Of a stretch of 64,000 bases of DNA, positions 38,939-46,961 are shown piece after piece (within the stretch, counting starts at the first letter, position 1; each line of letters starts with the position of its first letter). Under the pieces are notes generated by a model. That model saw only the letters and a list, made by a program, of their open reading frames with translations. It ran no database searches and was not told where the DNA came from. Source of the DNA: Streptomyces mirabilis (GTDB lineage: Bacteria > Actinomycetota > Actinomycetes > Streptomycetales > Streptomycetaceae). A program made the position numbers and the translations under genes. The stretch spans positions 6,138,001 through 6,202,000 of the forward strand of contig NZ_CP074102.1 of NCBI RefSeq assembly GCF_018310535.1, read 5' to 3'.

Positions 38939-40048
38939 TCACGGCACGGGTGCCGGAACCGTCGCCTCCGTGGGCTGGCACAGGACCAGGGCGAGATCGT
39001 CGGCGAGGGCGGTGCCGGTGTGGGCGAGCAGACGGGTGTGCAGGGCTCGCAGGGCCTCGTCGGGGAGCGGCTCGCGCAGGGCGAGCGCCGCCTCGCCGAG
39101 GAGGGGGAAGGGGGCGCCCTCCGCGTCACGGGCCTCGGTGAGGCCGTCGGTGTAGAGGAGCAGCCGGTCGCCGGGCTGGAGTCGTACGCGGTACTGGCGC
39201 GGATCGGGACCGAGGCCCAACGGCGGGGTGGGGACGAGGGGTTCGAGGAGTTCGATGCGGTGACCGGAGCGCAGCGGGGGCGGATGGCCGCAGTTGACGA
39301 GCCGCACTTCGCCGGGCGCGAACTCGGCGAGCACCGCGGTGACGAAGTCCTCGGGGCCCAGCTCGGGGGTGAGGAGGGCGTCGAGTCCGGCGGTGAGGGT
39401 CGTCAGGTCCGGTGCGGTGTAGGCGAGTTCACGGAAGGCCGTGATGGTGTCGGCGGTCAGCCGGAGCCCCTCGACGCCGTGGCCTCGTACGTCACCGATG
39501 AGGACCCGCAGGCCGTACGGCGTCACCGCGACGTCGTACAGGTCGCCACCGACGGCCGATTCGTGCGAGACGCTGTGGTACCGGGTGCAGACCCGGGTGC
39601 CGTCGAAGGTGCGGGAGATGGGCCGCAGGATCGCCGTCTGGGTGACCCGGGCCACCTCGCGGGCCCGCGCCAGCCGGTCGCGGAGGCGGTCGCGCTGCCG
39701 GGCCGCGTACACGGTGAGCGCGCAGCCGACGAGGAGTCCGCCCCAGCGGATGCCGAAGCCGGTGCTCGGCACCGCGTCGTTGCCGATCCCCATGGCCAGG
39801 CCCAGGACCGCCGACCAGCAGCACACCAGCACGGTGTGCCGGACGCCGAGCCGGGCGCAGGCCAGCAGCGGGCCGATGAGCAGCAGGGTGATGAGCGGCG
39901 GTACCTGTTCGAAGAGCAGATCCGGCACGGCGATCAGCAGACAGATGACGAGCGGTGCGAGCAGCGCCCGCCGCTCCCGCTGTTCTTGATGTCCTCGGTC
40001 TTCTTGGTGTTCTCGGCGATCTCGCTGCCCCTGCTCCTTCGTGCCCAT
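38939..40048 (-). CDS. membrane PP2C/SpoIIE-type protein phosphatase
   Basis: A 369-residue signalling phosphatase. A charged N-terminus is followed by about four transmembrane helices (roughly 30-120; LLAPLVICLLIAVPDLLF, LLIGPLLACARLG and following) and a short coiled linker (RQRDRLRDRLARAREVARV). The SpoIIE domain follows, with SVSHESAVGGDLYDVA, LIGDVRGHGVEG, LVNCGHPPPL and DRLLLYTDGLTEARDAEG, which hold the metal-binding aspartates. Such proteins dephosphorylate anti-sigma-factor antagonists in Streptomyces. An upstream ATG at 40069 is a possible alternative start. It is divergent from the NB-ARC gene; the 150 bp between has a perfect palindrome. Confidence 0.88.
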   Translation of the reverse strand: MGTKEQGQRDRREHQEDRGHQEQRERRALLAPLVICLLIAVPDLLFEQVPPLITLLLIGPLLACARLGVRHTVLVCCWSAVLGLAMGIGNDAVPSTGFGIRWGGLLVGCALTVYAARQRDRLRDRLARAREVARVTQTAILRPISRTFDGTRVCTRYHSVSHESAVGGDLYDVAVTPYGLRVLIGDVRGHGVEGLRLTADTITAFRELAYTAPDLTTLTAGLDALLTPELGPEDFVTAVLAEFAPGEVRLVNCGHPPPLRSGHRIELLEPLVPTPPLGLGPDPRQYRVRLQPGDRLLLYTDGLTEARDAEGAPFPLLGEAALALREPLPDEALRALHTRLLAHTGTALADDLALVLCQPTEATVPAPVP

Positions 40049-40150
40049 CACCCGACGATCTCCGAACATCGACCGCCGCACCCTCACCAACAGGGAGTTG
40101 ATCGCATCTCGTCGAAAGGTGCCCGGAACTGTCGTGGTGCCGATGCTCTT

Positions 40151-40170
40151 CTGTCCGAGTTCTCGGACAG
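40151..40170. promoter_or_regulatory. perfect palindrome CTGTCCGAG-TT-CTCGGACAG
   Basis: A 9-2-9 perfect inverted repeat in the gap between the divergent SpoIIE phosphatase and NB-ARC genes, 29 bp before the latter's start. It is a likely operator of unknown regulator. Confidence 0.75.
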
Positions 40171-40198
40171 CCGCCGGAGCCGGCGTGATCCGTCCAGA

Positions 40199-42301
40199 AT
40201 GGCTGTTGTGTCCGACAAAACGACCGAGCCGACGCATCCGACCGGCGGCGGGCCCGGCAATCTGCCGCCCGAGACGCACAGCTTCGTCGGGCGGCGAGAG
40301 GAACTCCACTGGCTGGAGACGGAGTTGGACCCCTCGGTGGGCACATACCGGCTCCTGAGCGTCGTCGGCGTCGGCGGAGTCGGCAAGACCCGGCTCGCCC
40401 TGCGCGCACTGGGCCGGGTCCAGAAGGCCTACAACGACGGCGTCTGGCTGGTGGAACTCTCCCCCCTGCACACCGCCGGCCTGGTCGGCCTCGCCGTCGT
40501 GGAGGCTCTGCGGCTCGCCGATCAGTCCACCGGCCCCGTCACCGAGGTGGTGGCCGAATGGGCCGAAGGCAAACGGTTGTTGCTGGTGCTCGACTCCTGC
40601 GAACACGTCCTCGCGGAGTGCGCCGCACTCGTCGAGACCCTGCTGCCCGCCCTCCCCGGCCTGCGCGTCCTCGTCACCAGCCGCGAACCGCTCGGACTGC
40701 CCGGCGAACTCGTGCTGCCCCTGGACCCGCTGCCGATCGCCGACGACGCGGTCACCCTGTTCGCCGACCGCGCCACCAACACCGGGTTCACCCTCGACGA
40801 CATCAACCGCCCCACCGTGGAGGCCGTCTGCCGCCGCCTCGACGGCATCCCGCTCGCCCTCGAACTCGCCGCCGCCCGACTGTCCGAACTGTCCCTGGCC
40901 CAGCTCCACGGCCGGCTCGGCGAACGCCCGCCGTCCCGGCTCGACCTGCTCAGCGCCCCGTGCGGCGGCGCCGGACCGCCACGCCACCAGACACTGCGCA
41001 CGGCGATCGGCTGGAGCCACGAACTGTGCGCACCGCTGGAGCGGCTGCTGTGGGCCCGGCTCTCGGTGTTCGCGGGCGGCTTCTGTGTGCGCGCCGCCGA
41101 GGAGATCTGCTCGGGCGGCCCGCTGCCCGCCGGGCGGATCGCCGCACTGCTCGCCCGGCTCGTCGAGCAGTCCATCGTGCAGCGCCACCGCACCGATCCC
41201 GTCCGCTTCCGACTCCTCGACACCGTCAGGGAGTTCGGCGCCGACTGGCTGCGCGCCCTCGGCGAGGAACACGCCGTACGGCTGCGCCACCGCGACCACT
41301 TCCGGCGGCTGGTCCGCCAGGGATGGACCGAGTGGAACACCGGACGGCAGGTCGCCTGGTGCGAACTCACCCTCACCGAGCACGCCAACCTCCGTGCCGC
41401 GATGGACTGCGCGCTCGCCGAACCCGACAGCCGTTTCGTCCTGGAGATGGCGACCGACGTCGGCTTCCTGTGGCGGCACTGCGGCTATCTGCGCGACGCC
41501 CAGCACTGCCTGGATCTCGCGCTCGCCGCCCACCCGGGGCCCGGCCCCGACCGGACCCGCGCGCTGTGGGTACGCGGCGCGGTGGCGCTGCTCCAGGGCG
41601 ATCTGGAGGCCGCGGCCAATTGGGCGGAGCGCTGCACGGACGCGGCGGACGCGCGGGCCGATCCGGCGACCGTGGTGGCCGCCGCGTGCCTCACGGGCAG
41701 CCAGTTGGCCCTGAGCGGGCGGCTGGCCGAGGCGATCGACGTGCTGTCCGCCATGCCCCGACTGCCCATCAGGGAGGACGGGTTCGGGGGCGCCCAGCTC
41801 CACGTCCGGGTGGTGCTCTCCTTCGTGTACCTGCTGAGGGGCGAGTACGGCCGGTCGCGCGCGGTGGCAGAAGAGGCGCGCGAGGCCAGCGTGGCGTGCG
41901 GGGAGTTGTGGGCGGCCGCTTTCGCCAACGTGATCGTGGCGCAGACGGACCTGGCCCGCGGTGACGTCCACGCCGCCGTCGACAACGCCCGCACCGCGCT
42001 CGCCGGGCACGGCCTGCTGCACAACACCGTCGGCGCGGCCATGGCGCTGGACGTCCTGGCCGCCGCGGTCGTCGCGGCCGGCGACGGCCTGCGCGCCGCC
42101 CGCCTCCTCGGCATCGGCGAACGCGTCTGGGAACTCACCGGCCGCGCCCAGATGGACTCGCCCGACCTCCTCGCCACGCGTCGTTCCCACGAACTCCGCA
42201 TCCGCGCAGAGATCGGCGACAGCGCCTACCGCGCGGCGTACGAGGAGGGGTTCGGAATGCAGTACGAGGAGGGGCTCGACTACGCGGCGGAGGGCCGGTG
42301 A
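40199..42301 (+). CDS. NB-ARC ATPase with TPR-like C-terminus (AfsR/SARP-like, no DNA-binding domain)
   Basis: A 700-residue STAND-type ATPase. Walker A is GVGGVGKTR (57-65), Walker B is RLLLVLDSCEHV, sensor I is RVLVTSREPLGL, and GLPLAL-like is GIPLALELAAARL. A winged-helix region (FAGGFCVRAAEEI, FRLLDTVREFG) and a TPR-like helical tail (about 420-690) follow. This is the AfsR/GutR middle and C-terminal architecture, but neither an N-terminal SARP domain nor a C-terminal LuxR helix-turn-helix is present. Thus it may act on another regulator or be a reduced version. ATG 40199 or GTG 40208 could be the start. It overlaps the convergent SnoaL-like gene by 22 bases. Confidence 0.85.
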   Translation: MAVVSDKTTEPTHPTGGGPGNLPPETHSFVGRREELHWLETELDPSVGTYRLLSVVGVGGVGKTRLALRALGRVQKAYNDGVWLVELSPLHTAGLVGLAVVEALRLADQSTGPVTEVVAEWAEGKRLLLVLDSCEHVLAECAALVETLLPALPGLRVLVTSREPLGLPGELVLPLDPLPIADDAVTLFADRATNTGFTLDDINRPTVEAVCRRLDGIPLALELAAARLSELSLAQLHGRLGERPPSRLDLLSAPCGGAGPPRHQTLRTAIGWSHELCAPLERLLWARLSVFAGGFCVRAAEEICSGGPLPAGRIAALLARLVEQSIVQRHRTDPVRFRLLDTVREFGADWLRALGEEHAVRLRHRDHFRRLVRQGWTEWNTGRQVAWCELTLTEHANLRAAMDCALAEPDSRFVLEMATDVGFLWRHCGYLRDAQHCLDLALAAHPGPGPDRTRALWVRGAVALLQGDLEAAANWAERCTDAADARADPATVVAAACLTGSQLALSGRLAEAIDVLSAMPRLPIREDGFGGAQLHVRVVLSFVYLLRGEYGRSRAVAEEAREASVACGELWAAAFANVIVAQTDLARGDVHAAVDNARTALAGHGLLHNTVGAAMALDVLAAAVVAAGDGLRAARLLGIGERVWELTGRAQMDSPDLLATRRSHELRIRAEIGDSAYRAAYEEGFGMQYEEGLDYAAEGR

Positions 42302-42750
42302 CGGGGGGTGGGGCCGCCGAACGGCAGGAAGAGGGTGCGGGCCGAGAGCAACCACTGCCCGTCGACCCTGCGGAAGGTGTCCTCGTAGTGACCGATCTGA
42401 ACGGGAGGCCCGGCGGGGACCATGCCGCCGGTGTGGCCGTCGACCCGGTAGGTGGTGAAGTACGAGGTGGCCCGCGCCTGGGTCGGTGAGTCCACGGTGA
42501 CCAGGACGTTCGCCATCATGCGGCGCGAGAGCCGGTCCGCGGGGCGGGCGCCGAAGTATGCGCGCAGGGCGGCACGCCCTTCGACGAGCCGGTCGCCCTC
42601 CGGCCACCGCCAGATGCCGTCCTCGGTGAACAGCTCGGCGACGGAGGCGGGTTCACCGAGGTCGAGACGGTGGACGAAGTCGAGGACGAGACGCTCGCAG
42701 GCGCGCTCGGCGAGAAGGCGTTCGAGGGCGGGCTGTTCGAGAGGGGCCAT
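42280..42750 (-). CDS. SnoaL-like/NTF2-fold protein
   Basis: A 156-residue single-domain protein of the SnoaL-like cone (NTF2) fold, often ring-hydroxylating, dehydratase or isomerase-like in function. The opening RACERLVLDFVHRLDLGEPASVAELFTEDGIWRW is diagnostic, and GHYEDTFRRVDGQWLLSARTLFLPF ends the fold. Catalytic residues vary between members and cannot be assigned here. The gene is convergent with the NB-ARC gene, sharing 22 bp, and lies upstream of the MBL-fold gene's 3' repeats. Steroid-degrading organisms use SnoaL-like delta-isomerases, which makes the context suggestive but not decisive. Confidence 0.8.
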   Translation of the reverse strand: MAPLEQPALERLLAERACERLVLDFVHRLDLGEPASVAELFTEDGIWRWPEGDRLVEGRAALRAYFGARPADRLSRRMMANVLVTVDSPTQARATSYFTTYRVDGHTGGMVPAGPPVQIGHYEDTFRRVDGQWLLSARTLFLPFGGPTPRHRPSAA

Positions 42751-42792
42751 GAGCTGTTGCTATCAGCTCCGGGCTTGCCGTCACCAACGCAT

Positions 42793-42834
42793 TACAGCGC
42801 CACGCGAACGCGGTACAGCGCCACGCGAACGCGT
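42793..42834. repeat. 21-bp tandem duplication of the MBL gene 3' end
   Basis: Two near-identical 21-bp units (42793-42813, 42814-42834; last base differs) copy the final codons VAL plus stop. On the minus strand both TAA stops (42834-42836 and 42792-42794) are in the same frame; in the intervening unit the stop reads TAC. Confidence 0.9.
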
Positions 42835-43871
42835 TACAGAGCCACGTACGTCACCGGATCACTCCCCGCCACCGCCTCCGCCCGGCCCAGTTTCACCAGG
42901 CGGCGCACATGGGCCTCGGCCTCCGACACCGCGATGTTGCGGGAGGTGAAGGGGATCTGGTCCCACGGGCGGTTCCACTCCATGCGCTCGGCGAGCTGCC
43001 AGGAGGTGAGCGGGGTCGACAGCAGGGCGAGCAGGCCGGTGAGCCGCTCCTCATGGTGTGCGAGCAACTCCCGCACGCGGCCGGGCGCGTCGGTGAAGGC
43101 GTGCTGGTGGGCCGGGAGCACCTCGGCCGGGTTCAGACGGCCGACGCGCTCCAGGGCGTCCAGATAGTCCCCGAGGGGATCGGCCACGGTGGCGTCGTCG
43201 GGATCCTCGTACAGGCCGATGTGCGGGGTGATCCGCGGGAGCAGGTGGTCGCCGGAGAAGAGGCGGCCGTTGCCGGGGAGAGCGGCCGGGTGGGTCTCCT
43301 CCAGGTGGAGGCAGACGTGGCCGGGCGTGTGGCCCGGGGTCCAGATCGCGCGCAGGCGGCGGCCCGCCAGGTCGAGGAGCTCGCCGGGGACGATCTCACG
43401 GTCGGGGAGCGCGGGGGCGAAGGCGGGCAGGCCGGTGGAGAGCCGGGCCGTGCGGGCCTCGCGCAGCAGCGCCACGTGCTCCTCGGGGGCGCCCGAGGAC
43501 GCCAGCTTGTCCGCCATGTAGGAGAACCAGCGGTCGGGCCGGTTCTCCCGGGTCCGCCGCACGATCGCGGTGTCCAGCGCGTGCATCGCGATCCATGCCC
43601 CGGACGCCTCCCGCACCTTGCCCGACAGACCGTGGTGGTCGGGGTGGTGGTGGGTGATGACCACGCCGTGCACTTCGGCGACGGAGACGCCGCAGGCGGT
43701 GAGCCCGGCGGCGAGGGCGTCCCAGGAGGCCGGGTCGTCCCAGCCGGTGTCGATCAGCACGGGTCCCAGATCGGTGTCGACGAGGTGGACCAGCGTCGTT
43801 CCGAGCGGGTTGTCCGGGATGGGGACCCTGATCGACCGTACGCCCCCGCCGTGATCGGTCACCTGCGTCAT
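42834..43871 (-). CDS. MBL-fold metallo-hydrolase
   Basis: Zinc-dependent hydrolase of the metallo-beta-lactamase superfamily, 345 residues, most like glyoxalase II/hydroxyacyl thioester hydrolase-type proteins. Metal ligands are THHHPDHHG (73-81), GHTPGHVCLHLE and GDHLLPRITP, and the histidine in LPAHQHAF completes the set. The C-terminal ~100 residues form a helical domain (HEERLTGLLALL, LAERMEWNRPW) typical of members active on large CoA or lactone substrates. A KstR-like box lies 38 bp upstream between it and the divergent aldehyde dehydrogenase operon, so it is a plausible member of the sterol regulon. Its end is duplicated. Confidence 0.87.
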   Translation of the reverse strand: MTQVTDHGGGVRSIRVPIPDNPLGTTLVHLVDTDLGPVLIDTGWDDPASWDALAAGLTACGVSVAEVHGVVITHHHPDHHGLSGKVREASGAWIAMHALDTAIVRRTRENRPDRWFSYMADKLASSGAPEEHVALLREARTARLSTGLPAFAPALPDREIVPGELLDLAGRRLRAIWTPGHTPGHVCLHLEETHPAALPGNGRLFSGDHLLPRITPHIGLYEDPDDATVADPLGDYLDALERVGRLNPAEVLPAHQHAFTDAPGRVRELLAHHEERLTGLLALLSTPLTSWQLAERMEWNRPWDQIPFTSRNIAVSEAEAHVRRLVKLGRAEAVAGSDPVTYVAL

Positions 43872-43908
43872 GGATCCCCACCAATCGCCGTGTTCTCGCC
43901 ACTATAAC

Positions 43909-43922
43909 TAGAACCGATTCCA
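43909..43922. promoter_or_regulatory. KstR-like box between MBL and ALDH genes
   Basis: TAGAACCGATTCCA matches the KstR consensus at 7 of 8 fixed positions (ATT for GTT). It is placed 38 bp before the MBL gene and ~130 bp before the ALDH gene. Confidence 0.55.
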
Positions 43923-44016
43923 TTGGGTGCTCAAACCAACCGTTCTGTGGGTGGTGTGCGAGTCATGAGTCCGACCCGTGGACTCCGTCGACCGGAGCTG
44001 GTATCAGTTCTCATAT

Positions 44017-44031
44017 CTGATGAAGCGTCAG
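44017..44031. promoter_or_regulatory. palindrome CTGATGAAGCGTCAG before the ALDH operon
   Basis: A copy of the shared motif CTGAYSNNGCGTCAG with one mismatch from dyad symmetry, 21 bp upstream of the ALDH start. Similar copies occur at 52391 and 57264. Confidence 0.6.
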
Positions 44032-44052
44032 AAACCAGGGAGGCGGTCGGTC

Positions 44053-45510
44053 ATGACCGAGCTCGTGGAGCACGGACAGCTGTTCATAGGCGGGGAGTTG
44101 ACGGACCCCCTGGGCAAGGACGTCATCGAGGTGATCTCGCCGCACACCGAGGAGGTCATCGGGCGCGTCCCGCACGCGTCGACCGAGGACGTGGACCGGG
44201 CGGTCGCCGTCGCGCGCCGGGCGTTCGACGAAGGACCCTGGCCCCGGATGAGCCTCGACGAGCGGATCGAGGTCGTCACCCGGATCAAGGACGGGATCGC
44301 GGTACGGCACGAGGAGATCGCCCGGGTCATCTCCTCGGAGAACGGCTCCCCGTACTCCTGGAGCGTCCTCGCGCAGGCCCTCGGCGCGATGATGGTGTGG
44401 GACGCGGCGCTCACGGTCGCGCGGAACTTCACGTACGAGGAGACCCGCGACGGCGTCCTCGGGCGCATCCTCGTCCGGCGTGAGCCGGTGGGCGTGGTCG
44501 CGGCCGTGGTGCCGTGGAACGTGCCGCAGTTCGTGGCGGCCGCCAAGCTCGCGCCCGCGCTGCTGACCGGCTGCACGGTCGTACTGAAGCCGTCGCCCGA
44601 GTCGCCCCTGGACGCCTATCTGCTGGGCGAGATCGCGAAGGAGGCCGGGCTGCCGGAGGGTGTCCTGTCGATCCTGCCCGCCGACCGCGAGGTCAGCGAG
44701 TACCTGGTCGGACACCCCGGCATCGACAAGGTCTCCTTCACCGGATCGGTCGCGGCCGGCCGGCGCGTGATGGAGGTGGCCTCGCGCAACCTCACCCGTG
44801 TGACGCTGGAGCTGGGCGGGAAGTCGGCGGCGGTGGTCCTGCCGGACGCGGACCTCGCCACCGCCGTCCCCGGAATCGTCTCGGCGGCCTGGATGAACAA
44901 CGGGCAGGCGTGCGTCGCGCAGACCCGGATCCTGCTGCCGCGCTCGCGCTACGACGAGTTCGCGGACGCCTTCGCCGCGGCGGCGGGCGCGCTGGTCGTC
45001 GGGGACCCGCTGGACCCGGCCACCCAGGTCGGCCCACTGGTCGCCAGGCGTCAGCAGCAGCGCAACCTCGACTACATCCGTATCGGCCAGGAAGAAGGCG
45101 CCAAGATCCTCACGGGCGGTGGCCGTCCGCACGGGCTCGACCGGGGCTGGTACGTCGAGCCGACCCTGTTCGGAGACGTCGACAACTCCATGCGGATCGC
45201 TCGGGAGGAGATCTTCGGGCCGGTGATCTGCCTCCTCCCCTACGGCGACGAGGACGAGGCCGTGAAGATCGCCAATGACTCCGACTACGGGCTGAGCGGC
45301 AGCGTCTGGACGGCGGACGTCGCGCACGGCATCGACGTCGCGCGGCAGGTCCGTACCGGCACGTACTCCGTGAACACCTTCAGCCTCGACATGCTCGGCC
45401 CCTTCGGCGGCTACAAGAACTCGGGGCTGGGGCGGGAGTTCGGGCCCGAGGGGTACGGCGAGTTCCTGGAGCACAAGATGATCCACCTGCCGGCAGGGTG
45501 GGAGGCCTGA
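44053..45510 (+). CDS. aldehyde dehydrogenase (NAD(P)+-dependent)
   Basis: Oxidises an aldehyde to an acid with NAD(P)+, 485 residues, standard length. Visible are the cofactor-lid VPWNVPQF (153-160), FTGSVAAGR (229-237), the general base Glu253 in LELGGKSA, the nucleophile Cys287 in NNGQACVAQTR, and EEIFGPV. The product may be an acid from a sterol side-chain aldehyde, since the operon carries a KstR-like box and the gene is cotranscribed with a P450-type ferredoxin; this is inference. The internal ATG at 44053 is favoured by GGGAGG nine bases ahead. Two bases separate its stop from the ferredoxin ATG. Confidence 0.92.
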   Translation: MTELVEHGQLFIGGELTDPLGKDVIEVISPHTEEVIGRVPHASTEDVDRAVAVARRAFDEGPWPRMSLDERIEVVTRIKDGIAVRHEEIARVISSENGSPYSWSVLAQALGAMMVWDAALTVARNFTYEETRDGVLGRILVRREPVGVVAAVVPWNVPQFVAAAKLAPALLTGCTVVLKPSPESPLDAYLLGEIAKEAGLPEGVLSILPADREVSEYLVGHPGIDKVSFTGSVAAGRRVMEVASRNLTRVTLELGGKSAAVVLPDADLATAVPGIVSAAWMNNGQACVAQTRILLPRSRYDEFADAFAAAAGALVVGDPLDPATQVGPLVARRQQQRNLDYIRIGQEEGAKILTGGGRPHGLDRGWYVEPTLFGDVDNSMRIAREEIFGPVICLLPYGDEDEAVKIANDSDYGLSGSVWTADVAHGIDVARQVRTGTYSVNTFSLDMLGPFGGYKNSGLGREFGPEGYGEFLEHKMIHLPAGWEA

Positions 45511-45512
45511 GG

Positions 45513-45746
45513 ATGGGCGACCGCTGGGGGGTCGAGGTCGACCGCTCCGTCTGCATCGGCTCCGCCCAGTGCGTCCACCGCGCCCCGGAGGCCTTCCGGC
45601 TCGACACCGCCATGCAGTCGCATCCGGCCGAGGCGGAGACCGACGCCAACGAGAAGATCCTGGAGGCGGCGGAGAGCTGTCCGGTGGAGGCCATCATGAT
45701 CACGCTGCTGGGAAGCGGGGAGCCGGTGTTTCCACCGGAGGACTGA
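45513..45746 (+). CDS. [3Fe-4S] ferredoxin (P450 redox partner type)
   Basis: A 77-residue bacterial-type ferredoxin with three cluster cysteines: Cys14 and Cys20 in the C-x5-C pattern (CIGSAQC) and Cys56 in SCPVEAI. The loss of the usual fourth cysteine is diagnostic of the [3Fe-4S] ferredoxins that feed electrons to P450s in actinomycetes. GGAGG precedes the ATG at 45513 by seven bases and the gene follows the ALDH by two. CYP125 (21950-23215) has no ferredoxin of its own nearby, so it may be served by this protein. The stop codon is in a 24-bp duplication. Confidence 0.92.
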   Translation: MGDRWGVEVDRSVCIGSAQCVHRAPEAFRLDTAMQSHPAEAETDANEKILEAAESCPVEAIMITLLGSGEPVFPPED

Positions 45747-45788
45747 GACCGGGATCGAGGCCGGGACCGAGACCGGAATCGAGGTCGG
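45741..45788. repeat. 24-bp tandem duplication over the ferredoxin stop codon
   Basis: Units 45741-45764 and 45765-45788 differ at three bases. The ferredoxin TGA in unit 1 corresponds to CGA in unit 2, in the same frame. Confidence 0.85.
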
Positions 45789-46066
45789 GCGCGGCCTCGA
45801 AAAAAAGTCCTCTTTGGGTGGCTCCATCCGGCCGTGGGCGTTCTATTCTGGAAGTGGCCTACGAGGCGAGTGAGGGAGTTCAACCGGAGTAGCCGACTTT
45901 GGCGAGAGGCAGCAACTTCCGCCGGGGCCGACGTCGACGGTCGGGCTGAGAGGCCTGAAGGTAGTAATCGGACCGGAAGGCGACCTCCATCACCTGATCC
46001 GGACCATGCCGGCGAAGGGAACCCGTCTCGTAGGTTTTCGCGCGCCTTCGTGTACCGACCGCATGC
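45789..46066 (+). other. gene-free region of unusual composition, possible RNA
   Basis: An A7 run (about 45802-45808) is followed by ~250 bp with weak GC3 bias that does not read as a convincing gene on either strand. Short inverted segments (GACGTCGACGGTCGGG, GGAAG and CTTCC pairs) suggest structure. I cannot assign a class. It lies downstream of kstR's stop and the ferredoxin stop. Confidence 0.3.
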
Positions 46067-46711
46067 CTAGGGCTTCTCGGCCGGCTCCGTCAGGTCGATC
46101 AGGCGGCACACCGTCTCGATGTCGATCTTGACCTGGGCGATGGAGGCGCGGCCGGAGAGCCAGGTGATCAGGGCCGAGTGCCAGGTGTGCTCGATGACCC
46201 GGACCGCGGAGAGCTGCGCGGGGCTCGGGTCGTCCAGCCCCATCGCGTCCAGGATGATCACCGTGGTCTGCCGGGACACCTGGTCGACCTCGGGGCTCAC
46301 GCTGCGGTCCGCGAAGGTCAGCGCGCGGACCATGGCGTCGGCGAGGTGCGGCTCGCGCTGCAGGGCGCGGAAGGCCCGCATCAGCGTCTCCGCCACCCGC
46401 TCCGCCGCCGTGTCCCCGGCCGGCGGCTTCTTGCGGAGGGTGCCGTGCATGTGCTCCAACTGGTCCTGCATGGTGGCGACCAGCAGATGGACCTTCGAGG
46501 GGAAGTAGCGGTACAGCGTGCCGAGGGCGACCTGCGAGGACTCCGCGACCTCGCGCATCTGCACCGCGTCGAAGCCGCCCCGGCTGGCCAACTGCGCGCT
46601 CGCGTGCAGGATCCGGCGGCGGCGTGCCTCCTGCCGCTCGGTGAGCGGGGGAGAGGCCGGCTGCGCGGCGGGTCGCGCGGACTTGGCTTCCACCTTGACT
46701 TCCGCAGACAT
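46067..46711 (-). CDS. kstR: TetR-family regulator, KstR-type (sterol catabolism repressor)
   Basis: TetR-family repressor of 214 residues, likely orthologue of KstR, which represses sterol uptake and degradation genes until bound by a sterol-CoA intermediate. The N-terminal helix-turn-helix reads RRILHASAQLASRGGFDAVQMREVAESSQVALGTLYRYFPSK (about 33-73), with the KstR-like VQMR-VA and LYRYFPSK-HLLVA. The ligand domain retains SPEVDQV and ALITWLSGRAS, close to KstR. A perfect KstR box (46894-46907) lies 183 bp upstream in the divergent gap, so autoregulation is likely. The first ~25 residues are a basic-Ala extension. Confidence 0.87.
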   Translation of the reverse strand: MSAEVKVEAKSARPAAQPASPPLTERQEARRRRILHASAQLASRGGFDAVQMREVAESSQVALGTLYRYFPSKVHLLVATMQDQLEHMHGTLRKKPPAGDTAAERVAETLMRAFRALQREPHLADAMVRALTFADRSVSPEVDQVSRQTTVIILDAMGLDDPSPAQLSAVRVIEHTWHSALITWLSGRASIAQVKIDIETVCRLIDLTEPAEKP

Positions 46712-46893
46712 GGGTCCCGTTCCGTGGTTCAGCTGGAGGAGCGACGAGACAGCATGGCAGACACTTCCGTGGGTCAGAACACATCCGTCATGTCATCCGT
46801 CCCGACGCTTCCGTCGTGGCGCGGATCACCTGATCCACTGCTCACAGAGACGCTACCTGCCGGTAGATTCAGTGCTCCTCGAACGATCAAGTC

Positions 46894-46907
46894 TGAAACT
46901 TGTTCTA
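46894..46907. promoter_or_regulatory. perfect KstR box between kstR and GT4 operon
   Basis: TGAAACTTGTTCTA matches all eight fixed positions of TNNAACNNGTTNNA. It is 54 bp before the GT4 start and faces kstR on the other side. Confidence 0.75.
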
Positions 46908-46961
46908 GATTAGCGTCCCGGCGTAATCTCGCGGGAAAGTGCAGGGAGAAGGGGGCCGTAA

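Noticed and set aside
39020..40198. An N-terminal extension of the NB-ARC gene
   Set aside because: It is the antisense of the SpoIIE phosphatase domain; the real start lies at 40199 after the palindrome.
45834..46070. A 78-codon frame between the ferredoxin and kstR
   Set aside because: Third-position GC is low for this genome, there is no ribosome site and the residues look random.
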